Notes: a model not told the origin generated them from the letters alone. DNA of 27,219 nt from Tubiluchus corallicola (GCA_030141605.1 JAQGDQ010001740.1:1-27219), one strand, 5' to 3'. Positions 1-8,346 are shown, counted from the stretch's first letter. Numbers and translations: made by a program.

Positions 1-52
1 AGTATACAAAACAAAGTAGGGAATCCTACTGCGCAGTAGTTCGCGCAGTTAG

Positions 53-204
53 TGTCGCCCTAGCGGCAGTTCAGTACGGACTGTTGTCAGGTACGCAACA
101 GCGCAGGCTGTGGGTATTGTAGCAGATGAATTGATGAGACCATCAAAACCAGCCCGGTTAACAGGCGCTCATAAATTGCTCAGCAGTGAGTTGCAAAAAC
201 ACAG
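53..204 (+). other. Doubtful exon at left edge
   Basis: Frame 2 is open from about 53 to a good splice donor (ACAG|GTAAAA, exon end 204), and this stretch is richer in GC and CpG than its surroundings. An in-frame ATG lies near 136. The exon would end in phase 2, which matches the phase needed by the TLS1 exon starting at 7570, but a phase match has a one in three chance. The encoded residues (for example ADELMRPSKPARLTGAHK) do not resemble the acidic N-terminal half of TLS1. It could equally be a 5' UTR exon of an unknown gene or chance. Confidence 0.2.
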
Positions 205-1674
205 GTAAAAATCTCTTTTTAAATTTCGCAAGGATGCAGCCAGGTAATTATAATAAAATGTTAATTATAACACAGTTTTGTAACTTTTGTTACTAGTTAA
301 ATATTTTGTACGCTAAGCAAAGACTGCAAGGCCTACATCTCTCTTTGGCGATTTATAGCAGCTGTTATATTTTTTAATATTATCTAAAGCAAGCATAAGG
401 CATTAAGAATAATTTGTAGTTAAAATAAAAATTATTATAATCATATCTCATAAAAATTAATAGGCTTATTTACAAAAGCAGTTAAGAAAGTTGATCAAAA
501 AGAAAGTTTGCAAATACCTGGCTCATGTAGTATTCGGTTTCTGGAGAAATATTTTTTCTAAAAAACATTTCTATTTCATATGTTCTTATCAGGAAATATA
601 ACTTGAAGAAATATTAGGCCTGACTTTCATGTGTAATACCTTTCATAGAAAAAAAATCGATTTTTTCAGAAGAGCAAATAATTTTCCAGAACAAAACTTA
701 ATCTAAGCATCTGCATGTTTTGTTAATTCTAAGTTAAAAATGTTTAAAAAGCATATAATTATACATTGGCCTTTGTTATGAGTTGGAGTTAGTTATAAAA
801 TTACGTTGAACAAGCAGAGATGCATTTACGACATTACTCCTCTTTTTTATTATCAGTGAACAAAAAATAACTGAATGAAACATCAGAGCTGTCATCCTAA
901 GCAGCCGACATAACTTCCACCTCTATAACAACCAACTAACTATGTCAAAACCTAGTTACAGAATTCAGGCGAAAAGCATAAATTAGAATCTGCACGCGTG
1001 TCATAATACCTTATAATATCATGTGCAGACATTACTTATATTTAGCCTAATTTTTTAAGATTCAGTTAGGCTTACATCAAAATAAATGTTCATTAAATAC
1101 AGTTTGCTTACGTGTAAAAAATGTACTTGTATAATGTTCTTTTATTTTCTTTATTAATTAGACTCTTTAGTATTATTTTAATGCATGTACTTTGCAGCTT
1201 GATTCAGTTCCCTATTTGAAAGTTTATTTAAATTTCTGTTTGGCTAGCTTGCTTTTCATTTTATTTAGTTTGTTTTTATTATTTTTATTTAGTATTATTG
1301 TTATTATTTTGCACGTTTTTCTCATATTGAGTTATGCATGGACGATATGACAGCTTGAATTTGGTCATTTTTATTATTCATTTGTGCCACATTATTTGGC
1401 TTTTGCTTACCATTGATTTTTGTTTATCATTTTCCTGTATGTTTAGATATCTTTGATTGCATTTTCATCCTTCAGTTATTTAAAGTTGATCAGAGAATTT
1501 TAAACAGATCAAGTTGCTAAGTAAAATAGTAATAATGTAATTTCACTACTATTCATGAGTGAAATAGTTACAGTGTCATCCCAATAATCACATACATCCA
1601 TTGAAGGATGGCTTGACTAGTATTTCCATTGTGAAAATTAAATACATTTACTTGCCTCAGTTATATCATGAATG
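205..1674. other. AT-rich non-coding stretch
   Basis: No recognisable gene, long open frame, tandem repeat or paired inverted repeat was seen here. The composition is AT-rich like the introns elsewhere in the window. It is most likely intron or intergenic DNA of the animal host. Confidence 0.6.
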
Positions 1675-1713
1675 TGGAAATAAAAGCACGTTTTGAATTG
1701 AATTGAATTGAAT
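1675..1713 (+). repeat. (TTGAA)n tail after an AATAAA motif
   Basis: AATAAAAGCACG is followed by four TTGAA units. Short pentamer tails behind a polyA-like signal are common at the 3' ends of some non-LTR retrotransposons, so this may mark the end of a decayed LINE copy. No coding remnant was found upstream, so a plain microsatellite remains possible. Confidence 0.4.
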
Positions 1714-1930
1714 ATATGAAGCACTGTATCATGCAATTAATTGTTGTGTGCATGCGTGCGTGTGCGAATTGTTTATATACAAACCTACAATATAATATAT
1801 GTGTAATTATATAGATTAATTGCAGGGCACGTAAATGGGTGCAATTTTTAATGTGCCAAATTCGCTACCTCGCATTGGAGTAAAATCACCAAGAAACAAA
1901 TGGCAGAACCTTCAACAAAAAGAAAAGAAG

Positions 1931-2071
1931 GATCTCTCTCTGTGTCTCTGCCTCTCTCCCTCCCCCTTTCTCTGTCTCTCTCTCTTTCACTCCCTTTCAC
2001 TGTTTCTCTTCCTCTCCGTCTTTCTTTTAACTCTCTCTCTCTCCCTCTCTTTCTCTCTAAGAGAGGGAGGG
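1931..2071. repeat. CT-rich microsatellite
   Basis: An imperfect (CT)n/(CTCC)n tract on the plus strand ends in an AGAGAGGGAGGGAGAGA stretch. The open frames across it are low-complexity Ser/Leu/Pro or Arg/Glu strings and are not genes. Confidence 0.9.
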
Positions 2072-2886
2072 AGAGAAAAATCAATAAATCAATGAAAAAT
2101 GCATTACTTTTTTACATAGTAGGCAGCCCATCACGCAGTCAGCTAGCCTCTTTCCTCAGGAAAAACAATAAACTTTTACTTACAAGAAAACTGAACAGGC
2201 ATTTGCAAGTACATAATACAAACTTATTGCTACAATGTTTTTTCCTTTTCAGGAAATGTTTTCAGTTTTTTTAAACTAATAATTGGTTTTAATTGAGATA
2301 TACTTCTTTTATTAAAAACGAAAAGTGATTTTGGCTTATCAAAATTGCACGTATGCCAACACTACTGGTGAACTTAATAATATTATTATTACAGTCAATG
2401 CGGCGCTCCAAATTTTTACTGATTCGCCGTTTGATGCCGCCAGCATAGCCGCTAATCGCAAAAATGAAATACGTAACAATAGTTTTCGTCACTTCCTCTT
2501 TATACACTTTGGTAATACATACAACATAAGCATAATTAAAATAAGCAGGTTGTACACGGTGAGTGGCGAAAGTAATAATTGTATTTGCAGTTTTCCTTTA
2601 CGGATTCTGTCTCAGTTGCAGTGTATTCGAGCTTCATTCAATTCTTAAAATGATTCTGTAATGTTTAAAACAGTGATAGAGACTACAAGAACTAACAAGT
2701 AACCACCATTCAAGACTAGAAATTTGAAACTTTTTTAAAGATACTTAAATGTGTACGATTTTAAATACTTACCACCAATGACTATGGACTGCTTTATTGT
2801 CTTGTTGCAATTGAAAATGGTATACTTCTGCAGTAGATCACTACATCTGTGGAATATGCCTCTGGACCTCTGGCTGCATATTAAAT
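2072..2886. other. Unannotated AT-rich stretch
   Basis: Short open frames exist on both strands around 2290-2648 but show no domain, no Kozak or splice context that stands out, and no recognisable homology. Nothing else was seen. Confidence 0.5.
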
Positions 2887-3226
2887 GATAAGAAAAGGTG
2901 TACCTGAAGTAGGTTTCAGAAAAATTGCCTTAAAAAATCATATTACTTTATAGCAATTTTACATGACGTCATATACGAGCAACGTAAATCAGGTGAAGAA
3001 AAGGAAATGTTATAGTATGTATCAAAGAACTTTCCATGCAAAGTTATGTTATTTAGCATTTCGCTTACCTGCTTGAAAAACTTATGTAACACTAACTAGA
3101 AAAGAAAATTATTAAATACTTAAAATGCTTTCACCAATTGGTAAAATGTTGCTGTCTCACTCTCCAGGTGCACCACTGACTAGCCAAAAAATGTATTTTT
3201 AATCTTGTTGACAAGATACAGTAAAA
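2887..3226 (+). repeat. Interspersed repeat family B, copy 1
   Basis: The left part (gataagaaaaggtgtacctg and onward to about 2970) matches 12535-12619 and 13431-13515. The right part (about 3136-3226, ending in acaagatacagtaaaat) matches 13351-13430. Its middle (about 2990-3085, with TTAGCATTTCGCTTACCTG) resembles 23140-23240. So the same left and right ends recur around different interiors, which points to a non-autonomous mobile element. No terminal inverted repeat or target duplication was recognised, so the class is unknown. Confidence 0.65.
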
Positions 3227-3487
3227 TTTTACTTTGTTAGTGATGTGTGCGCCATGAATGCTCTGATCATTTTTTCAACTTTACTCAGTGTTATCTAAAC
3301 TAGTTTCAAATGACTTATCGTCAAAATGGCTGCGTCTAACGGTCGTTGCTGGTGTTTAAATTTACGTGTTTTATACAGTGTTACTGCCGATGCAAGTCCT
3401 GTATGCAAAAAGGCAGTATGTAAGTGGTATAAAATTTCAAGACGAATTTTTTAAGCTTTATGTAAGTGGATAGTTTTTTTAATATAT
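3227..3487. other. Host-like stretch left of the phage block
   Basis: AT-rich sequence with a 42-codon open frame from ATG 3328 (MAASNGRCWC...) that contains a donor-like GTAAGT at 3420. No homology was recognised. The left boundary of the phage-like DNA falls somewhere near 3470-3490; the composition changes here but no duplicated target site was visible. Confidence 0.35.
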
Positions 3488-3511
3488 GTTCTTTGGGTCA
3501 AGCCAAAGAAC
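3488..3511. terminator. 24-bp palindrome, copy 1 (terminator-like hairpin)
   Basis: A perfect 9-bp stem (GTTCTTTGG / CCAAAGAAC) with a 6-nt GTCAAG loop is followed by ATAAAAAAAG. The same 24 bases plus ATAAA recur at 6010-6038. It is probably a bacterial bidirectional terminator or a small dispersed palindromic repeat. It sits at the left edge of the phage-like block. Confidence 0.6.
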
Positions 3512-3563
3512 ATAAAAAAAGAACAAAAAAATAATATTAAAAACCATTAAAAACTAAAAAACT

Positions 3564-5708
3564 ATGACAACAAATTCTTACCAAGAAGGCAACGGAGTCT
3601 TCAACACAACTACACCTAACGCACCCAACAACGTGCATATAGGAGAAAACGATATGATAAAACTCAAAGTAGGTCAAATATCCTACAAAGACATATCATT
3701 CAGCACCACAACAAGCAATGTTAACTGTGTTCCCCAAGCCATATATGGAGATGGCACAAACATATGGATAGTAGATAGTGATACCAACAAAGTATACCAG
3801 TATACACAAGAAGGTAGCTATACAGGAATATCCTTTGATGTAGCCACAGAAACTACCTCTCCAAAAGGTGGGTACTTCGATGGAGTTGCTCACTGGATAA
3901 TAAGCGGTGATAACAGCGTTCACTCTTATATGGGTGACGGTACGTATTTAGGTATATCATTCGACCTAACCAACCAAACCACCTCTCCACAAGGTGGATA
4001 CTTCGACGGTACGAACCATTGGATTATCTGCGGAAGCAACACCCTATACCAATACAACAAAGGAGGAAATTATACTGGAAACTCTTTCAGCACCTCAGCA
4101 GAAACGGTAGCAACAAGAGGAGGATATTGGGGAAATAATCACCACTGGATAATAGGTATAGGCAGCCAGTCTGTGCATCAATACGACAACTTAGGAGTAT
4201 ACACAGGGTTTACATTTACCACAGCAGGGGAAACCACCAATATACGCGATGGATACTTCGATGGAGAAAACCACTGGATATTGGATGCTACAAGTAAGGT
4301 AGTGTACAAATACAATGTACCCGCAGAGGTAGAGATAGGCACAGACACACTAATACACGGAGCTATGCAGTCGGAAAGTATAGTAGACTCCAAAGGCAGC
4401 AAAGGAAACCCCGGACAAGTACTCACGGCTAAAGATAAAGACACCTACCAGTGGACAGACGAGCTAACAGGCGAGCTCAACAACCACAAGAACAGAACCG
4501 ACAACCCACACCAAGTAACAAAAACTCAAGTAGGACTTGGCAACCTACCCAATGCCAAAAGCGACAGCACTACACTAAACAGCAGCAACACATTGGCTAC
4601 AAGTAAGGCAGTTTACGATGTAAATCAAAATGTAGAAAGCCGTTGGACAGTATCAGGCAACGACATACACAACGCCAATAGTGGCAACATAGGCATAGGC
4701 ACCACCGACCCACAAGCCAAACTACACGTAGAAGGAGATGCAATAGCCAACAACGTAATGTACAAATACACCGGTGAGTTCAAAGTAGGTGGCTCTACCA
4801 GTACTTACTACCCCGTAATATTTAGTAGAGGAGGGACACCTAATTATACCCAAACCATAAGGCTATATAGAGATAACGTACATGAAGATGCTAATTGGAG
4901 GGGAGCTTTTATCTTCGAAATATATGCAGACCCTTCTAATTGGGGGAGTAAGGAACCCTTTATCAACTATTTGTATAGAAGACAAACTTATAAAACAACG
5001 AAAGACCTTGTTGCTTATGTAGCTACAGAAGAACGAGGCAAAGGAGTTATTGTATGGTTGTTGGGTGGTACTACTTATTATTACAAGTCATCTACTAAGC
5101 TGTATAATGGAAACGAAGCAGGAGAAGACACTATTGACATTTATCAAGGAGAAGTATCATCCACCAATAGTAAAGATACACCTCCTAATACCTCTGTAAC
5201 GAAAGACCTTCGCAAAGTTGTAGACGGGGTGCATAATAAACTTCCACTTTACATTGATGGCAACGTAGGCATAGGCACTACCACTCCCGACCAAAAACTA
5301 TCCGTAAACGGCAACGCCTCCAAATCAGGAGGAGGAAGCTGGGCTACATACTCCGACCAACGCATTAAAAAAGACATACAACCCTTTAGCGATGGATTAG
5401 AGATTATTGAAAACATCAACCCCGTCAACTTCAAATACAACGGAAAAGCAGGCCATAAAGCCGATGGCAAAACCCACACAGGCATAGTAGCACAAGAGCT
5501 CTACGAACACGCCCCACATATGTTCGAAAAGGTAAAAACAAAACTCAACGAAACCGACACCGAAGACACCGAACTATATATCTATGATGGAGGAAACACG
5601 CTACTATACACACTAGTAAATGCCACCAAGCAACAACAAATACAGGCAGAAAAACAACAAACACAAATAGAGCAACTTCTTAACCGAATAGAACAATTAG
5701 AGAAGTAG
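3564..5708 (+). CDS. Phage tail fibre with propeller-like repeats and S74 domain
   Basis: A 714-residue tail fibre or adhesin, expected to trimerise and bind the bacterial surface. Residues about 44-250 hold five repeats of about 41 residues of the type GGYFDG.NHWI...S..V.QY...G.YTG.SF, which suggests beta-propeller or NHL-like blades. Residues 306-350 carry the classic fibre motif DNPHQVTKTQVGLGNLPN. GIGTTDPQAKLHV (377-389) and GIGTTTPDQKLSVNG (569-583) are the shaft-to-head motifs often seen before chaperone domains. Residues 594-714 are a Peptidase_S74 intramolecular chaperone with the S-D-x-R-x-K signature at Ser597 and Lys602; known members cleave themselves before this Ser. A coiled coil (about 688-714) closes the protein. 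The start is the first ATG after an AT-rich leader. The gene is intact, without stops or introns. Confidence 0.9.
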   Translation: MTTNSYQEGNGVFNTTTPNAPNNVHIGENDMIKLKVGQISYKDISFSTTTSNVNCVPQAIYGDGTNIWIVDSDTNKVYQYTQEGSYTGISFDVATETTSPKGGYFDGVAHWIISGDNSVHSYMGDGTYLGISFDLTNQTTSPQGGYFDGTNHWIICGSNTLYQYNKGGNYTGNSFSTSAETVATRGGYWGNNHHWIIGIGSQSVHQYDNLGVYTGFTFTTAGETTNIRDGYFDGENHWILDATSKVVYKYNVPAEVEIGTDTLIHGAMQSESIVDSKGSKGNPGQVLTAKDKDTYQWTDELTGELNNHKNRTDNPHQVTKTQVGLGNLPNAKSDSTTLNSSNTLATSKAVYDVNQNVESRWTVSGNDIHNANSGNIGIGTTDPQAKLHVEGDAIANNVMYKYTGEFKVGGSTSTYYPVIFSRGGTPNYTQTIRLYRDNVHEDANWRGAFIFEIYADPSNWGSKEPFINYLYRRQTYKTTKDLVAYVATEERGKGVIVWLLGGTTYYYKSSTKLYNGNEAGEDTIDIYQGEVSSTNSKDTPPNTSVTKDLRKVVDGVHNKLPLYIDGNVGIGTTTPDQKLSVNGNASKSGGGSWATYSDQRIKKDIQPFSDGLEIIENINPVNFKYNGKAGHKADGKTHTGIVAQELYEHAPHMFEKVKTKLNETDTEDTELYIYDGGNTLLYTLVNATKQQQIQAEKQQTQIEQLLNRIEQLEK

Positions 5709-5831
5709 TAATGAATAACTAGTAATTAAAATTCTGCACAGCAGAATACAACCGCCCTTAAAGGATTTTGATAGAAAAACAGAGTAATTAAAATTCTGCG
5801 TAGCAGAAACGAGCGACCTACTTTTTGTAGG

Positions 5832-5931
5832 CTTAGTTCTTCTAATGAAGCGTAGCGAAGAAAAAAAGAAATCTGTTTGAGCCGTAGGCGAGTTATTTCT
5901 TTTTAGCGAAGCGAAATGTAGAAGAACTTAG
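5832..5931. repeat. Long imperfect dyad
   Basis: The outer arms (5833-5844 and 5919-5931) and inner arms (5861-5872 and 5895-5905) are complementary. The loop centres on GAGCCGTAGGCGAG. It could form a cruciform or an RNA hairpin of about 100 nt. Function unknown. Confidence 0.5.
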
Positions 5932-6009
5932 ACTGCAAAAATCAGTCTTGACCTTTGCTCGTACAACTAAAATACTCAAAGGCACTCGCGAGCTCACTAC
6001 GTTCGGTTG

Positions 6010-6033
6010 GTTCTTTGGGTCAAGCCAAAGAAC
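6010..6033. terminator. 24-bp palindrome, copy 2
   Basis: Identical over 29 bases (6010-6038) to the copy at 3488-3516. It lies between the tail fibre and the small basic gene, where a terminator would fit. Confidence 0.6.
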
Positions 6034-6159
6034 ATAAAGAATTGTATCAAGACAACCGAGCAAAGCGAGCTCACTCATACCATTGAAAATAAAATACAAT
6101 GAGTAAAAGAGCGTAAAGAAACAAACCAAACTCAATCATACCGCTAAAAATAAAGTATA

Positions 6160-6591
6160 ATGAATAAAAAAAGAACTATGGAAAACAAACTACAACAAAA
6201 ACTAAAAAAAATACTTAAAAGCAACCCATATGTAGAACACCTATATATAACTACAGATGGTCTAATATTTTTACCACAATACTACAACGATGCAACAATA
6301 CACCAAAAACACAAGCTAAAAGGCGAAGAAAAAGACATAAAAAAATACACCCCTAAGCAAATAACAAGCCCAGCAAAAACCCGAAAACCAAAAACAGAAA
6401 AACCTCAAAAAATACCTACTATAGAAGAACTAAAACAAAAAAGCGAAAAAGAATTAACAGACTATTTAAAAACACTTAAAAGCAAACAACTCATAGAAAT
6501 AGCAACACAACTGGGCGACTTTAAAATAGGAAAATCTAACAAAGAATACACAGAAGAAATCTATAATAAACTAATAACTAATAACTTTTAA
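6160..6591 (+). CDS. Small lysine-rich phage structural-region protein
   Basis: A 143-residue basic protein. Residues about 24-46 (PYVEHLYITTDGLIFLPQYYNDA) resemble the 'TTDGxxF' motif of small hypothetical proteins encoded next to head and tail genes in Bacteroidetes Mu-like phages. Residues about 65-90 form a Lys/Pro-rich linker. Residues about 92-140 are predicted helices ending in a helix-extension-helix-like pattern (ELTDYLKTLKSKQLIEIATQLG). A second in-frame ATG at 6178 (MENKLQQ) could be the true start. It lies 34 bp upstream of the sheath-type gene in the same orientation, so the two are probably co-transcribed. Its function is not known. Confidence 0.7.
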   Translation: MNKKRTMENKLQQKLKKILKSNPYVEHLYITTDGLIFLPQYYNDATIHQKHKLKGEEKDIKKYTPKQITSPAKTRKPKTEKPQKIPTIEELKQKSEKELTDYLKTLKSKQLIEIATQLGDFKIGKSNKEYTEEIYNKLITNNF

Positions 6592-6625
6592 TTTTTAATT
6601 TTTAACCTTTAATTTTTAACTCAAA

Positions 6626-7522
6626 ATGGCATTACCCAAAGTAGACATTACAACACTAAACGGAGCACTTGGCACAGCACCCAGTATAGACGACGGCATT
6701 GTTGGACTGCTGTTGCAAGGCAGCCCCGTAGTAGACGGAGTACAACTCTCCACCCCTTATCAAATATTTAGTCTCGCAGAAGCAGAAGCACTTGGCATTA
6801 CAGCAGACTACGACACCACCAAAGAAGTAAACGTTTGGAGGCATATAAAAGAATTTTACGACACAGCTGGCAATGGTGCAGAACTATGGTTCTTACTCAC
6901 CTCACAAGCCATAACAATGGACACAATGCTAGAGGTAAGCGAAACAGAATACGCCACCAAACTACTTGACGCAGCCGACGGTAAAATAAAAGTACTAGGA
7001 GTAACACGCTCGCCCGCACTGCCAGAAACACCAAATGTAGAAAACGGAATAGACCAAGAAGCCTTTGACGCATTGGTAAACAGTAAAGTGCTTTTTGAAA
7101 ACTACCAAGACCGATACAAACCATTTAAGCTAGCTAGCTCGGCTGAAGCTGAGTCAGTTGCTGCTACATCAGCTGACTCACACAGTAAATCAGCTAGCTC
7201 GGCTGAAGCTGAGTCAGTTGCTGCTACATCAGCTGACTCCCACAGTAAACCAGCTAGCTCGGCTGAAGCTGAGTCAGTTGCTGCTACATCAGCTGACTCA
7301 CACAGTAAATCAGCTAGCTCGACTGAAGCTGAGTCAGTTGCTACTACATCAGCGGACTCACACAGTAAATCAGCTAGCTTGGAAGTTGAGTCAGTTGCTA
7401 CTACATCAGCACTTTACGGTGCCATTTTGTCCTGCGCCATTTTTACTTGTAGCACTTTTACCGTGCCATTTTTACTTGTAGCACTTTTACCCTGCCATTT
7501 TGTCAACACTGTAAACAGTTGA
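6626..7522 (+). CDS. Truncated DUF2586 (tail-sheath type) protein, chimeric C-terminus
   Basis: Residues 1 to about 169 match DUF2586, a contractile tail-sheath-like family of Bacteroidetes phages. They begin MALPKVDITTLNGALG and include TPYQIFSLAEAEALGITA (43-60), the helix around VWRHIKEFYDTAGNGAELWF (70-89) and an IKVLGVTRSP strand (121-130). Sheath proteins form the contracting outer tail tube. The family is roughly twice as long, so the C-terminal half is missing. From about 7133 the frame runs by chance through a 60-bp tandem repeat, giving 20-residue units (SSAEAESVAATSADSHSK), then through a 29-bp repeat to TGA at 7520-7522. That tail has no phage character. The gene is therefore broken at the right edge of the block and is not expected to make working sheath. 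Confidence 0.8.
   Translation: MALPKVDITTLNGALGTAPSIDDGIVGLLLQGSPVVDGVQLSTPYQIFSLAEAEALGITADYDTTKEVNVWRHIKEFYDTAGNGAELWFLLTSQAITMDTMLEVSETEYATKLLDAADGKIKVLGVTRSPALPETPNVENGIDQEAFDALVNSKVLFENYQDRYKPFKLASSAEAESVAATSADSHSKSASSAEAESVAATSADSHSKPASSAEAESVAATSADSHSKSASSTEAESVATTSADSHSKSASLEVESVATTSALYGAILSCAIFTCSTFTVPFLLVALLPCHFVNTVNS
7133..7409 (+). repeat. 60-bp tandem repeat, about 4.6 copies
   Basis: Units start at 7133, 7193, 7253, 7313 and 7373, and the last is partial. Each holds GCTAGCTCGGCTGAAGCTGA near its start and an inverted pair of AP-1-like heptamers (TGAGTCA and TGACTCA). Because 60 is a multiple of three, several frames stay open across the array; this is not evidence for coding. 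Confidence 0.95.
7408..7500 (+). repeat. 29-bp tandem repeat
   Basis: Two near-identical 29-bp units (7436-7464 and 7465-7493, each with ATTTTTACTTGTAGCACTTT) are flanked by partial units containing TGCCATTTTGTC. It belongs to the host side of the junction. Confidence 0.85.
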
Positions 7523-7569
7523 AATGACACGGCTACGGCCTCTAACGATAAATCTAATTCTAATCGCAG

Positions 7570-7698
7570 GCAAAAAGCTCTGGACGACGCTCTGGCTGCC
7601 GTTCCGGAACATTTGAGAAAAACGATATCGAAAAAATCCGAAGACATGCTGTCCAATCAGATGCTTTCTGGGATACCAGAAATGGATCTTGGGATAGA
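7570..7698 (+). CDS. C9orf78: C9orf78/TLS1 homologue, internal exon a
   Basis: This is an exon of the homologue of human C9orf78 (TLS1, HCA59), a nuclear, spliceosome-associated protein of about 289 residues. The exon follows a good acceptor (branch-like CTAAC near 7541, then TCTAATCGCAG|G) and ends at donor ATAGA|GTAAGT. It encodes 42 whole codons, including SKKSEDMLSNQMLSGIPEMD, which is nearly identical to the most conserved block of the family. The entry phase needs two bases from an upstream exon that was not found in the window. The phage-like block ends about 440 bp upstream, so it lies in the preceding intron or replaces part of the gene. Confidence 0.9.
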
Positions 7699-7756
7699 GT
7701 AAGTCAAATTTCTTTTACTAGGTGAAGTCGTCCTGTGTTTTTTGGTTAACACTCAT

Positions 7757-8346
7757 GCTGTGTTTTGTTTCTCTCGGAAGGCTCGTAGAGAAAACCAGAA
7801 AACACTTCGTCAAATTAAACTAGTTTATTAAGCGACAATTCTACAACACAAAAGTATGAAGGAACACGAAATGTTTACAGTAAATGTGGAAATCTGGGAA
7901 ACGTTTGAGTGTATCTGAAAATACAGGTGTACAAGAGAATGTGTAAGTGGCGTCTGTGTGTCTGTCTCAGCGGCCTGCTTTGGCTTATATAGCGTGGGCG
8001 GGAAGTTTCTTTGCAGAACATTCTACAAGGTAAGATGATTATTCTAATGGAACATTCTACAATGTTCTATTTAATGCTAATAGATGCCAGCGATCTCCAC
8101 AACACGTTCCTTCGTACTTTTGTGTTGTAGAATTCTCGCCATAATAAACTAGTTTAATTTGACCACGTGTTTTCTGGTTTTCTCTACGAGCCTTCCGAGA
8201 GAAACAAAACACAACAGAGCCGTGTGTGTGTCTCAGCGGCCTACTTCACCTTATATAGGGTGCCAGGGACCATTCTGCACGGTAAGACGATTCTTCTAAT
8301 GGAACATTCTATTTAATTCTAATAGATGCCAGCGATCTCTACAACA
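7757..8346. mobile_element. LTR-like compound with inverted and direct copies
   Basis: The arm 7759-7865 is a near-perfect inverted copy of 8106-8213. In addition, 7955-8104 is a direct copy of 8222-8346; both contain CTCAGCGGCCT, a TATATAG box and TAGATGCCAGCGATCTC. The segment 8123-8346 starts TGTTGTAGAATTC and ends GATCTCTACAACA, so it has LTR-like TG...CA ends in short inverted repeats, and read on the minus strand it has CTATATAAGG as a promoter box. An 18-bp spacer separates it from the second, partial copy. No coding part was found. It is a rearranged LTR-type or Penelope-like remnant within the first visible TLS1 intron. Confidence 0.65.

Larger units (their letters stand above)
5709..6159. 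other. Structured bacterial intergenic region
   Basis: 451 bp without a gene but rich in dyads. ATTCTGC-ACA-GCAGAAT near 5730 and TTCTGC-GTA-GCAGAA near 5790 are sister hairpins, each preceded by TAATTAAA. A long imperfect dyad spans 5832-5931, with outer arms TTAGTTCTTCTA / TAGAAGAACTTAG and inner arms AAAAGAAAT / ATTTCTTTT. The 24-bp palindrome recurs at 6010-6033. Two imperfect direct repeats (about 6070-6122 and 6131-6177, each with CTCAnTCATACC...AAAATAAA) lie just before the next gene. This looks like terminator and dispersed-repeat DNA of a Bacteroidetes genome rather than a compact phage operon. Confidence 0.6.
3488..7132 (+). mobile_element. Bacteroidetes phage-like tail gene block
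   Basis: Three intron-less plus-strand reading frames lie here: tail fibre, small basic protein and truncated DUF2586 sheath-type protein. All have A-rich codon use and short AT-rich leaders without Shine-Dalgarno boxes, as is usual in Bacteroidetes. DUF2586 and a small lysine-rich neighbour are typical of the structural genes of Bacteroidetes Mu-like prophages. The block is embedded in animal-type DNA and ends about 440 bp before a conserved spliced exon. The intact 714-codon gene shows no decay, so the insertion is recent, or the block was joined in assembly from an associated bacterium. There are no integrase, transposase, head or lysis genes. Confidence 0.8.

Noticed and set aside
3564-5708. 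Diversity-generating retroelement acting on the tail fibre
   Set aside because: No reverse transcriptase or template/variable repeat pair was found in the phage block.
5249-6135. Minus-strand frames within the phage block
   Set aside because: They are shadows of the fibre gene or of the structured intergenic DNA, with no recognisable protein.
7158-7481. 107-codon frame of MLLHQLTHTVNQLARLKLSQ-like repeats
   Set aside because: A second open frame of the 60-bp tandem repeat; the period is divisible by three, so several frames stay open.
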